A stretch of DNA of 64,000 bases from Tupaia tana (taxonomy: Eukaryota; Chordata; Mammalia; Scandentia; Tupaiidae): assembly GCA_026018925.1 (NCBI GenBank), contig JAKSZU010000004.1, positions 112,558,989 to 112,622,988 of the forward strand, in the 5' to 3' direction. This document shows positions 1 to 11,068 of this stretch, piece by piece. Position 1 is the first letter of the stretch, and each line of letters opens with the position of its first letter. The translations under genes and the position numbers were made by a program. A model generated the notes under the pieces. The model was not told the origin of the DNA. It saw nothing but the letters and a program-made list of their open reading frames with translations, and ran no database searches.

Positions 1-339
1 ACCATATTAGCCAATAATCCCCTTCCTCACTGTTTACTTGAGAGAAATAAAAAAACACAAGCCCATGCAAGACTTGTCTGCAAGCGATCAAAGGAGCGAT
101 GGTTCATAAGCGTGAAAGGAGTCAAGACTAGACGTCAAAAATCCCACACCTGGGGGACTGAAGACCCAACCGTGGTACCCACACAATGTGTGATGCCCTG
201 CCATCAGGAGGAAGCAACTATGATACATAATGGTGACTCCCAAATTAAGAGAGAACAGCCCGACATAGATCACCCCCTCATATCCCCATGTCCCTGAAAG
301 TAGAGGGGTGGCAGCCATGTAAGGGCTGGAGGAGGAGTG

Positions 340-460
340 ATGAGGGGACTTTCTGGAGGTGCTTACACAAACCTACACATTTGTTAAAACTCACTGAACT
401 ATACACATGAAATCAGAGAAACTGGTATGTAAATGATACCTTGATACAACTGATTGTGTG
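340..460 (+). mobile_element. Possible L1M 3'-end fragment
   Basis: TTGTTAAAACTCACTGAACT and the following TATACACATG...GTATGTAAATGATACCTTGA resemble the terminal part of old L1 3' UTRs. It is short and diverged. Confidence 0.35.
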
Positions 461-2329
461 TGTGCGTGCACACACCCTCTCTTACTTTTTCGATCCAATC
501 CCAAAGCTGCTGAGACAAGAATGGAGCCAATCACTGAGAAGATCAGGCCTGACTAGTGAGAACCAGGCCATAACTGCTCCTGTCAGAACAGGTGTCTGTG
601 GACCTGCTATCAAGATGACTTACATTACTAGAATTTACTTCCTAGTGGATTAAAGAATTATATGTGAGCTTCCTTTCATTTTCATGCCTTCTTCTCTTCA
701 ATATTTCTTTGAAAAATAAGCATTACATGTATAATAAGGAAGACTGGGAAAATGCTAGTAGGAACAAAATAAACAGGTGGGCCACGGTCAGTCCTGTCCT
801 ATCCCTGTTCTGTTCCCGGCTGCCTACAGGTGGGCTTCTCCTTCTCCACATCTTTAGACCTTTCATGTCCCTTGGCACTGACTCTCTTCCCAGACTCCCT
901 AAAAAAGAGCTCATGAGAAGTTACTTTTATCCAGAACATGCACATTAGATGTTTTTCTCCCCGCCATGCACATGACCAGCTGACAGTGAAGTCTATGTCA
1001 GAGTCCTTTTCTGACTGCATCTTGAAAAGTATTTAAAGTTCCCAGTATGGAGTTTCCATTCCAGTTCTTGGTGCATCAGAGATACTTTTAAAACACTTTT
1101 TAAAATCCCTGGTATTCTAAAATGTCACAATTGTGTTTCTTGATGAGTCCTTTCATTCATTGTGCTGGACACTGGGTGAGCCTAGTCAACCTAAAAACTC
1201 ACTTCCTGTGATTCTGGAAAATTGTTGAGTTCCTTTCATAATCTCTGCCCTCCCTTCCACTTCCTGCTCTCTCTGGAATTCTTTCCAGCTGCAGGACCTC
1301 CTGCCCTGCAGTTGTGATTTCTCAACTTTGAGCTCCTAATTTTTGACTCTGCTCTACTTGCTGAGAAACATGCCTGATGTTGTCGTTTATGCCTTTTATT
1401 AGGCTTTTACTTGCTAGCAAATTCGCAATTCCCAGGCATTCTTTCTATGCTCTGGATGTGTCTTTGCTATGGTGGTCTGCTCCTACTTTCCACGGTTGCT
1501 ATAGTCTTTCAGTATCTGAGGGGACAAGCAACACTTCTGTTCTATTCTGCCACTCGGTTTGTTCCTTCCTTTTCTGTTTTGGTCTGTCTTTCACATTCAG
1601 TCACTCCTTAAACCCTTGGATAATCCTTCACCCAGCCCTCTAACATGGGGAACCAAAGAGCTCTCTGACAACTGTATGTGCAAGCAGGGCTTCTCTGGAG
1701 GGCAAACTGGCTCCATGCCAAGGAGCTCAGGGGGCAGCTTTGCTCCCTACTGTCAGTGTCTGCTGGTCTTTTCTCTTAGCTGGTCAGATTCCCATTCTCT
1801 GCCTGGAGTGCAGTCCGCAAAAGCCAGTGTCCTGAGGACCAGGTGGGAGGGCTGTGGATAAGAGAATCGTCTCAGCTGTGGACGTGGAATACTCTCACTG
1901 CTTGATGTGCACAACGGTGCCCCTCCCTACAGTGCCTGGGTCTCAGTGGGCAATCCTGTGGCTCACACTCTCAGCAGCCTAATCCTCCAGATTCAGGTCA
2001 GGCAAGAAAAGGGTCCAGCTGTGTCTTAAATGCACCTCCAGGCCTCCAGCCAGTCTTGCTCTGCTTAGTCTCTTCCATCTGAGAGGCTCCAGTTCCACCA
2101 GCTCTGGAGCTGCTCTTCGGGTCCTCGGTGAAAGCTGCCTTCTCACTGTTGGCTCGGATTGAAGCTATCTCCTATTCTGCATGCCACTCAGTCCTCAGTC
2201 TTCCAACTCCCGAAACTGGCTTGCTGTTGTCTCCTCTGCCATTCTCTGTTCTTCTGGTTTCTGCTTTCCAGAATTCTCTTACGCTTTATTTTAGTAGGGT
2301 CAGGAAAATGCAGGTTCAATACACACTCT

Positions 2330-2420
2330 ATGTATTATTAGGTCACTGGGAAAGTCATGATATATTTTACTGTTTTCCTATGCAAAGATGCGTCATGACG
2401 TTCCTGACGACCAATACATA
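2330..2420. mobile_element. Mariner-type MITE, copy 1 (diverged)
   Basis: A palindromic element of about 80-90 bp (ATTAGGTCACTGGGAAAGTC...CGTTCCTGACGACCAAT) aligns over its full length with the copy at 32977-33064. Its right edge abuts the SINE insertion point. Confidence 0.6.
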
Positions 2421-2422
2421 AA

Positions 2423-2945
2423 ATTTTTTTTTGAGAAGTTTTGCTATAGGGTGCGTGTGCTCGCCAGAAAGACAGAGACAGAAAGCAAAAAATCCTCCCC
2501 CAGTGGGGACAGTCATGCCACAATCCCTTCTCCATTCTCCTCTCGGGAGTTTTTTTTTTTGGGGGGGAGAGGTTTTTGCTATAGGGTGCATGCGCTCGCC
2601 AGACAGACAGAGACAGACAGAGAGACAGAAAGTGAGAAATCACCCCCCAGTGGGGATGGCCACACTGCAATCCCTTCTCCATTCTCCTCTTGGGATCTTG
2701 GGCACGCACACACAAGCACCCGACGTGAGTTTCAAGCCACCGGGTCCAGGTTGCGAACCACAGTCGACTACATGGGAGTCTAGTGACATAGCCATTACGC
2801 TAACTGCTGGTCCCACCTCTCGGGAACTTGAGAATGCATGTATATGCGCCTGGTGTGAGTTTAATCCGCTGAGTCCGGGCCTCGAACCGTGGTCGATTAC
2901 GTGGAAGTCCAGTGACGTAGCCATTAAGCCAACTGCTGGTCCCCC
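2423..2945 (-). mobile_element. tRNA-derived SINE, split by a second SINE
   Basis: The outer SINE occupies 2423-2548 and 2826-2945 and is flanked by AATACATAAA at 2413-2422 and 2946-2955. Its B-box (on minus) and T-rich 3' end are recognisable. It is interrupted by the SINE at 2549-2815. Confidence 0.85.
2549..2815 (-). mobile_element. tRNA-derived SINE nested in another SINE
   Basis: A full-length minus-strand copy is flanked by the 10-bp duplication CCTCTCGGGA (2539-2548 and 2816-2825), which lies inside the host SINE. Confidence 0.88.
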
Positions 2946-5212
2946 AATACATAAATATTAAAAAAAAAAAAAATAGCTTGTATGCAAGGAAGAGAGAGAG
3001 GCTCTCTCCACAGAGTTTCATCATATCATACTTCTAGCCTTGCAGGGCACTGCATTACCACAAAAGCTGAATCAGTCCATTTTCTTTAACTAGAAGTCCT
3101 GTTCCTAAGCTCGTCAAAGTTTGCATGAGGCAGAAAGAATGTACAACCTAGGATGGGAGCAGAGAGCCTCTGCCTGTGACATGGTGGTCACAGAACTTTA
3201 CTCTTACTGAAGACCCTTCACCCACGATCACCAACTGATGCCCACATCACTGTTACAACAGGCAAACAAGAAGGCCAAGCCAAACAGGAAATCTGAGTGG
3301 CAACAAAGGTTAGCCAGGTGCCAGACGCACAACTGCTGCCTGCATTTGGGCACACACAGCCCAGAGGAGAGTCTGCTGGTGTCCGTGGGATTTCCTATTC
3401 CAGCTTGGATAGACTCATGAAACTCCAGAGGAAATCTGCCCTGAGCCTCCCTTGAGGTGGGCTTAACATTTACTTCCCATCCAGCAAAACAGACCCTTAA
3501 TCCCTATGCCATGGCTTGTCCCAGCGCAGTCAAAAACTCACAGTCTTGGATCCAACTCTGAAGGTCAGTAAATTCCACCCTGTCCAAGGCCAAACCATAC
3601 ATACCCCAAGTCTTGGCCCAAGGCTTCAAAATTGACACTGTTCCCACGGAGATTCACCCAGGCACCCAGGGAAAAGAACACGACTCGGGCACCCTGTTGG
3701 GTCCTAGATCCCAAACCCTGGACCATGACTGGTAAATCAGCACTGCGCCTTTCTATGTGAAGGACATGGAGAGAGGAGGCACACACATCCACCTGGAAAC
3801 TTGGAGCCTGTGAGGAGTTGTCATGCTTGGGACACTCCCACCCTGCTGCCACCTCCAACTGTGGGTGTCATTGGAGAGTGGGCAGCAGTGTAAAATAACC
3901 TTTGAATAGAGTTATCTTCAGGGTGAACTTTGCAAAGTAAATACTTAATCCAAAGTCAACCATGGGGCAAAATCCAGACCCTTCCTCTCAGTGGCCCTTT
4001 CGGAAAAGGGACTCAAACACTGGCATCCATTCTAATCCAGCCATGGAGCCAGGCACGGCACATACCTACTCTCTGGAGTCCAGGGGAGGTGGGAGAACGA
4101 AACATGAAATGGACAAATTTCCCAAGGACCATCATCTTGAGAGGTGCTGGGTGGTCACAGCATGGCTGAGGGTGGGGGGTAGGGGGTGTCATTCAAATAA
4201 ATGAACACAGAAGTGGTCTGATTAAGGCAATAATTCAGGGGCAAGAACACTGACATTGTTCACCACTGGCTCAGGGATGAACACGTTTCCCCCACTGCTG
4301 CTGGGCACATAATGACACAGGTCTGTGGGCCTGGCTCCCTGGTCACATATGCTTATGTGGGTGGACACGTCTGGGGGGTGTGCTGCACAACACTAGAAAC
4401 CCCATGCTAACTCTGCATTAGACAACTGGTGCCTCCTAGCACTTACCCATCGACCATATGGCACTCCCCACCCAAAAGGCAGGGCTCTAGAATGGCCATT
4501 CTAATTGGGCATTCTAACTGGGCAATGGAGCTGCTCTTCAGGCCTATCTGTGAGTTCACTGTAAAGATGCTCACAGTTCAGCATCTTAATTCTTCTGTCC
4601 CAGGGCCTCAGAGGCAGGAACCAGGAGCAGTCAGCAGCGCCCTCTGGTGGAGGCAGGGCGCAGCTACCAGCTCATTTATCGTGTCCAGCAGAAAAGAAAC
4701 TACAAATTCCCTCTTCCCCATCAGGCCTGGCAGACTCCAACGGGGATTGTCCTGTTCTGACCCAAGTCGTCTCTTGCTGCCCACCCCTACTCCTCAGGAA
4801 ATAGACCTAGAGAGAACAATGAGGTGGAGTCAGCTGCTTTTCAGGAGCTGCCTGGGCACTCCTCAGAGGCCCTCTCAGCAGCAGGATGGGCTTTGGGGCA
4901 GACTGGGTAGCCACCTGGAGCCAGTGACAGAACTCAGGCCAGCAACCTCATCTCTCTACCCATGTATAAAACGGCGGTGCTGACCTCCAGAGCAACTCGA
5001 GTGGACATAAGACAGCAGCACTTCCCCCTTGGGCTCCAACACCAGCCCCTGGATACCCCATGGACACATCTGGCTGTTCCTAGGCATGGAAAAGCCAACA
5101 AAGCCACCTTCAGCTGCCCAAAAGGAGGGTGCCCAGGCCAGCAAGGTTAGCAGTGTACTGAGATCTTATAAAAATATAATAAGAGAGAGCGTTTTCAAAA
5201 TTAACAGCACTG

Positions 5213-5461
5213 GGACCAGCAGTTAGTGTAATGGCTATGTCGCTGGACTCCCATGTAGTCGATCGCGGTTCGAGTCCCGGACCCGGCGGCTTAAACTCAC
5301 GCCGGGCGCGTGTGCGTGCGTGCCCAAGATCCCGAGAGGAGAATGGAGGAGAAGGGATTGCGGCGTGGCCATCCCCCCTGGGGGGTGATTTCCTGCTTTC
5401 TATCTCTCTGTCTCTCTCTGTCTGTCTGGCGAGCGCACGCGCCCTATAGTAAAAACCTCTC

Positions 5462-5491
<30 letters not shown>
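5213..5491 (+). mobile_element. tRNA-derived SINE, full length, young
   Basis: It begins GGACCAGCAGTTAG and has A-box-like TTAGTGTAATGG and the perfect B-box GGTTCGAGTCC. A CT-rich region, CCTATAGTAAAAACCTCTCC and a tail of about 30 A follow. The 16-bp duplication AAAATTAACAGCACTG flanks it (5197-5212, 5492-5507). Confidence 0.92.
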
Positions 5492-5497
<6 letters not shown>

Positions 5498-5771
5498 AAC
5501 AGCACTGAGGGGCCAGGTGGTGTTGTAGCAGTAACATATGATGCTCTGCAAGGCTGACACACGTGGGAAGGTTTTGAGTCTGTGTCTGAATCCGTCAGTA
5601 TGCTGCACACATGCATGCCCACATTCTGAGGTTGGCTGAAGCTAGAGGTGGACGGCGGTGTCACGCTGTCTCTATTTCAAAATGTGACTACTCTAGAATT
5701 TTATTTCTCAGCATACGAGATGAACCCACAATTATGGGCTGAGTACTTGGTTTAGTGGATCAGACCAACTT

Positions 5772-6015
5772 GTTTTTGTTTTTGCTATAAGGCACATATG
5801 CTTGCCAAGGAGAGGGGAAGAGAGAGATGGAAAGTGAGAACTCATACCCCAGGGGGGATGGCCACGGCACAATCCCTTCTCCTCTTGGGATTTTAGGCAG
5901 ATGTGTCTGGCGTGTATTCCAAATCACCAGGTCCAAGGGACTTAAATCATACACTCAGCCATGTACAGCCATGTAGAATCTAACCACCTTCACCACCATG
6001 TAACCTGGCTGGCCT
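5772..6015 (-). mobile_element. Old, diverged SINE copy
   Basis: In reverse orientation TTTTGCTATAAGGCACATAT...GGATGGCCACGGCACAATCC matches the SINE body. The tRNA-like head is degenerate and no duplication was found. Confidence 0.6.
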
Positions 6016-6200
6016 AGACCAACATTTTTTTAAATTGCCAAAAAATAATTGTGTGTATTTACGGGGTACAATGTGATGCTTTGATCTATGTATACATCAC
6101 AGAAAAGATTCAAACTAACATCTATTACCTCATCATTTTACCATTTTTTTGTGGTAAAAGCATTAGAAATCTATTTTTTAGCAACGACGATATACATATT

Positions 6201-6460
6201 GAGACCAGCAGATGGCATAGTGGTTACGTCGCTGGACTCCCACATGGCCAACTGCAGTTCAAGTCCCAGATGTGATGGCTTCAAACTCATTCCAGGAGCA
6301 CATGTGTGTGAGTGTGTGTGTCCAGATCCTGGAAAGAGAATGGAGAAGGGATTGCGGTGTGGCCAACCCCCTGGCGGGTGATTTCTCACTTTCCCTCTCA
6401 TTGTCTCTGTCTATCTTTCTCTGGTGAGCACATGTACCCTATGGCAAAAACTTAAAAAAC
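6201..6460 (+). mobile_element. SINE, intermediate subfamily
   Basis: The head GACCAGCAGATGGCATAGTG has the ACATGGCCAAC anticodon-region variant. It ends CATGTACCCTATGGCAAAAA and lies in an old L1. Confidence 0.85.
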
Positions 6461-6748
6461 AACCCACACATTACTACTACTTGTGGTCACCATTCAGTGC
6501 CACTGATCACTAAAACATATTCCTCCAGTCTACCTGAGACTTGGTACCCTGTGGTCACCATCGGCCGTTCCCTGTCCCCTGTGCCCCAAGCCTCTGGTTT
6601 CTATGGCCTTTTTAGATCCCACATAGTCATACAGTATTTGTCTTTCTGTGCCTGGCGTATTTCACTTAGCATAATGTTCTCCACTTTCATATTGCTGTGA
6701 AAAACAGAATCTCCTTTTTAAAGGCTTTATAGTATTCCATCATATATA

Positions 6749-7372
6749 GTCAGCCCTCCATATTCATAGGCTCCAAATTGATGGATTCGGTCAGTCACAG
6801 ATCAAAAATGTTCTATTGTTGCTGGTGTGTACTATGAAGTTAGGCCCTTGACGTTTACATCTGTAAATGCACACAGACCCTTTTCCTTGCCATTATGCCC
6901 TAAACAAAACTATGTGTAAAGCACTTTACATTGTATTTGGGTTATTTTCTTTTTCTTTTTTTTTTTTTTTTTTTTCTGTTTGCTTGTTTGCCAGAGGGCA
7001 TGTGTGCTCATCAGAGAAAGATAGAGAGGGAGAAGACACAGCCATGCCACAATCCTTTCCCCTCCAGCTCTCTCCCTTGTTGGAATCTGGGGTATGCAAA
7101 TGCATGCACACACACCCAGCATGTTTTTCAAGTCACTGGGGCCAAGATTCAAACTGTGTGGTCAGTCATGAAAGATCTTGCTGCCTTAACCACCAGGCCA
7201 TGGAGTGGGTCTTGTACTGGGTATTTTAAGAGACGATTTAGTGTATACAAAAGATGTGCAAAGGTTACATGCAACTACAACACCATTTTATACAAGGGGC
7301 TTGAGCATCTGTAGATTTAGGTATTTGCAGGGGTTCTAGAACCAGTCCCCCAGGGATACCAAAGGATAACTG
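6749..7372. mobile_element. MER2/Tigger-like DNA transposon inserted in L1
   Basis: It has the typical TIR-proximal CAGCCCTCCATATTCATAGG and the other end with CCCCCAGGGATACC...GGATAACTG, flanked by TA. The inner part (ATTATGCCCTAAACAAAACT...GGCTTGAGCATCTGTAGATT) fits a pogo-like Tigger-derived MITE. It carries a SINE in the middle. Confidence 0.65.
6958..7215 (-). mobile_element. Old-subfamily SINE inside MER2
   Basis: It shows a T-rich 3' end at 6958-6977, the body in reverse and a degenerate head near 7200. Imperfect GGGTATTTT-like duplications flank it. Confidence 0.7.
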
Positions 7373-7709
7373 TATACAACATGTTTTCTTGATCCATTTA
7401 TCTGCTGCCAAACATTTCGGCTGCTTCCACATTTTAGCTATTGTGAATAATACTGAAGTTGAGTATAAAGTGCAGCTACCTCTTCAACATACCAATTTCT
7501 TTTTTTAGAACGGAAATCATTAGTGTATGGCAGGTACGACATACTGGTTTGTTTGAGCCACACACACAGACACATATGGAGTGTCCAAGGTCACATTATA
7601 AAATGAATTTCTTACTATGGATCATGGTCACAAGGTTTCAAAAAGACTATTCCAGAACAAAGGTTGTTGGGTCTGGCCCTCTATTTGGCTACTTCCGAAT
7701 GGGACACAG

Positions 7710-8105
7710 TCTTTTTTCTTTTCTTTTTTTTTTCAATTTATTTATTTGCATTCATTCTCTGAACATCATTACAGCATACAAAATGAGATTTTCCATCCAA
7801 ATTACACTATATAATGTCTCAATCAAGCACATCAACAAACATGTTATTGTCAGCAAATCATCTTCCATTTCTTGTCTTCTGTATGTTTTGTTTTTCCCCC
7901 CATCCTAGATTCTCTATCTCTTACCCTCTGCCATCTCCCACTCTCCTCCCACAGTCTCTGGTATCTATGTTTGCTTTCTATACTGTTTTCTCCTCACATT
8001 TTATTGTAACGCCAAAGACCCTAATCAATCCAAATACCCTCATAGCAAACACAGGTGATACCCACATTTCCATGAACACAAGTCTTACTTTACACATCCT
8101 ATAAA
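7710..8105 (-). mobile_element. Older L1/HAL1 3'-UTR fragment
   Basis: The block around 7766-7815 (CATTACAGCATACAAAATG...) is clearly homologous to 8215-8270 of the younger element and in the same orientation. A T-rich run at 7710-7732 represents its poly(A) tail on the minus strand. Confidence 0.6.
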
Positions 8106-8724
8106 GTAGCACCTAGCTGTGGCTACATATCCTACTGCAGTCATTGAATAGATATATATTTTTTTTTCTGAAACTTTTTTTTTTTGTAACTCAATTTACA
8201 TTCCTTCCCTAAGCTTCATCACAGCATACAAAATGCAATCTCCCATCCAGTACACACTGCATAGTGATACAATCATGCACATTACAAAAAATTTTCCATT
8301 ACTAGTTCCTAGAATTACTTCCACCCCTCTTTCTGACCCTCTGTCCCTTCCCACCCTCCTCTCACACCACCTCTGGTGTCTACAATTGTCCTTCATTCCC
8401 TTCCCACCCACGTTGCATTGATCACACAATTTCCTACATAATCTAACTACTTTCAATGGTGAGTTCACTCATTACTACTAAGAAAACCAGTTTTAACTTA
8501 GCTCAAAGAAATGCCAAGGAACTTTGCTTAAAGCCAGGAAACAAGTTAGGATTCTGTTCAAATGGAAGGTGCATGAACCTATCAGTCTCATGTACTTTTA
8601 TCTTCTGTTCTGGTTCAATTTTCCTGATTAAATTCTGGGATATAATATTCAACTCCAGACTTGTCCCTCTGATTAAGTTGGCCACTTTCATAGTTTTTGG
8701 ACTCTTATTTCCGTGTGTCTGTGT

Positions 8725-9726
8725 TTAATTTTCTTGATACAGCACACCCTTGAGAACTTCTTGGAGATCTGGTCTGGTGCTGGTAAATTCTTTCAGGTTT
8801 TGTTTATCTGAGAATGTTCTTGTCTTTTCTTCCCACCTGAAAGATAATCTTGCCGGGTACAGTATTCTTGGCTGAAATTGCTTCTCTCGTAACACTTTGA
8901 ATATATTTTCCCATTCTCTCCTCGCTCGCATTGTTTCTGATGAGAGATCTGCTGTTAGCCTGATGGGATGTCCTTTGTAGGTAACTTGATGTTTCTCTCT
9001 TGCCAATCTTAGTATCTTGTCTTTGTCTGCGGTTTTGGTCAACCTGGCTATAATGTGTCTTGGAGAAGATCTTCTTGGGTTGATTCTATTTGGGGTCCTT
9101 TATATTTCCTGGGACTGGATCTTCGAATGCCTCTCTAGGTTTGGAAAGTTTTCTTGCAGGATTTCATGGAATAGATTATCAATGCCCTTATGGGTCTCTT
9201 CACCTTCTGGAATGCCAATTATCCGGATATTTGGACGTTTGATGGTATCCAGTACTTCTCGCATATCATTCTCAAATTTCTGAGCCATTTTCTCAGTCTT
9301 CGTGGTGGACTTTTCTAAGCCAGCCATTTTCTCTTCTACATCTGAGATTCTATTTTCTGAATGATCTAGTCTGCTTTTAATACTTTCAAGGGAGATTTTG
9401 ACTTCTTGTATTATAGACTTCATCTCTAGCAGTTCCGTTTGAGTCTTTTGTAAAGTGTGTAATTCCTCTTTTAGATCTTGCAAGAATTTCCTCATCTCCT
9501 GGAACTCGGCATCTTCTTTCTCCTTTCTCTTTAGCAGTTCATTATCTCTCTTTTCTTCCATCTCTGTTAGCTTCGACATTACGAATGTTCTAAATTCCTT
9601 ATCAGACATTTCCATGACTTTCACTGAACTGCTTGTGGATGAAGGAGAGTTACTCTTTTCCATTGGAGGAGAGGTATTTTCTCGTTTTCCCATATTTCTC
9701 ATGATCCGACGGTGATTTCTTGTCAT
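8725..9726 (-). pseudogene. L1 ORF1p-type coding region with one internal stop
   Basis: The frame from ATG 9726 encodes a Ser-rich N-terminus, a long heptad coiled coil (about residues 50-150, e.g. LLEMKSIIQEVKISLESIKS), the RNA-recognition region (NIRIIGIPEGEE) and, after a TAA at 9102-9100, the C-terminal domain (QVTYKGHPIRLTADLS) to a stop at 8725. Total length is 333 codons plus the final stop, including the internal TAA; L1 ORF1p is about 338 residues. The TAA sits where related ORF1p sequences carry Gln, so a single base change can explain it. There is no frameshift. ORF1p is the trimeric RNA-binding chaperone of L1 retrotransposition. Confidence 0.8.
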
Positions 9727-9831
9727 CTGATGAATGGCGTGTTTCTTTCAAATTCTTGAAGTTAAGCCTCAATGTTCAGGAGCAAGCAGACAGAGGTGTT
9801 CTAGAATCTGATTGCCGTTCTGTTGTGATCG

Positions 9832-10065
9832 CACACTAGCTTTGCTTGCTGGAGGCTGAATTATGAGTAGAAAATCTTCATTTCTCCTGTGCCCTGAAAT
9901 ATCTAGTTCCCAGTCTCCATGAGGAATCTTCTCAGAGAATGGCTCAACTCTCCTGCCACACTAGCTTTGCTTGCTGGAGGCTGAATTATGAGTAGAAAAT
10001 CTTCATTTCTCCTGTGCCCTGAAATATCTAGTTCCCAGTCTCCATGAGGAATCTTCTCAGAGAAT
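9832..10065. repeat. Direct repeat, 125-bp period, in the L1 5' UTR
   Basis: Bases 9832-9940 recur at 9957-10065 as a 109-bp block that reads identical, with 16 bp between copies. It sits directly upstream of the ORF1 start of the HAL1-like element, where L1 promoter monomers are found in some mammals. Confidence 0.85.
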
Positions 10066-10274
10066 CTGGGACACAGTCTTAAGCAAGCCTGCCTACTAGA
10101 GGTCTCTCCACAGGCTCTCTCCTGGAGGGATCTACAGAGGAGCACAAATAAATCACATATTTGAAAACAGCTAAAAGATTCTCTTGGATAAAAAGTGTGC
10201 TCCAACTGGGAAGAACTGCAGACACTTTGGTATGCAACAGTCCCAAATGGATAGAATTGCTTAGATGAATAGAA

Positions 10275-10445
10275 ACAAAGTAATGGTTGTGCCCGTGGAC
10301 TCCTACATAGGCAAGCGCAGTCTGAGTCCCAGACCTGGTGGCTAAACTCATGCCAGGCGTACGTGCGTGCATGCCCCAAATCCTGAGAATAGATGAGAAG
10401 GGATTGCGGCGTGGCATCCATTCTCTGCCCTATGACAACAGGGGC
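10275..10445 (+). mobile_element. Partial SINE
   Basis: TGGACTCCTACATAGGCAAG through GGGATTGCGGCGTGGCATCC, then CCCTATGACAACA. The CT-rich segment and tail are largely missing. It abuts the 5' end of the HAL1-like element. Confidence 0.65.
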
Positions 10446-10841
10446 CATCCTTAAACAACCTGACAGTACCGCAAAGGACATGCCAGCTGCTGCTTATCCT
10501 CAAGGCATTTACACTGAAACACAGAATGAGAAGGAACATCACTGGGTAGAAATACAATGGTCTGTTCTTCAAACTGCTTGTTTAACTTAATGAGTAACTG
10601 GCAAGGATGCTATGGCCAACGGTTACTCTGCACAGAGCTGCCACACCCAGGAGTCATCCAGGGTCCACCCCCACTGCTTGTGTAAGCAGGATGACTGATG
10701 TCCACAGGTCAATCTGAGACCCTCCTTGCCAGAGGCAACCTTGGGCCCAGGAAGTAACAATGAGAAAGTCAGGGCAGCCTGCTTGATCGCAGCAAGAAGT
10801 GTGGCTGGGCACTCCTGATTTCTTAGAATCACACAATGGAG

Positions 10842-11055
10842 GGACCAGCAGATGTCAAAATGGTTATGTCACTGGACTCCCCACTCAGTCGGCCGTGGTT
10901 TGAGTCCTGGACCTGGACATGCACATGTGCATGCGTGCCTAAAATCCTGAGAGGAGAATGGAGGAGAAGGGATTGTGGCACGGGAGTGATTTCTCTTTCT
11001 GTGTCTGTGTCTCTGATGAGTGCACGTGACCTATAGCAAAAATCTCTCTTAAAAA
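10842..11055 (+). mobile_element. SINE with internal deletions
   Basis: GGACCAGCAGATGTCAAAAT head, GGTTTGAGTCCTGG B-box variant, and end CCTATAGCAAAAATCTCTCT. Part of the middle segment is missing. Confidence 0.8.
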
Positions 11056-11068
11056 CACTCACACGTGG

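Larger units (their letters stand above)
6025..7500 (-). mobile_element. L1MA/MB-like LINE-1 3' end, interrupted
   Basis: Segments 6025-6200, 6460-6748 and 7373-7500 together match the antisense of an older L1 3' region (e.g. GCGTATTTCACTTAGCATAA and TAGCTATTGTGAATAATACT). It is interrupted by a SINE at 6201-6460 and by a MER2 transposon, so it is the oldest insertion here. Confidence 0.65.
8170..10270 (-). mobile_element. Young HAL1-like LINE-1: 5' UTR, ORF1 and 3' UTR, without ORF2
   Basis: On the minus strand a 5' UTR (about 10270-9727, with a repeated unit) is followed by an L1 ORF1 (9726-8725). About 535 bp of 3' UTR follows directly and ends in A-rich sequence at about 8190-8163. No reverse-transcriptase ORF2 lies between them. 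This is the layout of half-L1 (HAL1) elements, which encode only ORF1p and rely on L1 for mobility. An internally deleted L1 is the alternative. The 3' UTR resembles that of the older copy at 7710-8105. The 5' boundary is approximate. Confidence 0.65.

Noticed and set aside
5213..5290. tRNA gene (A- and B-box present)
   Set aside because: No proper acceptor stem or cloverleaf. The sequence continues into a SINE body with poly(A) tail and target duplication.
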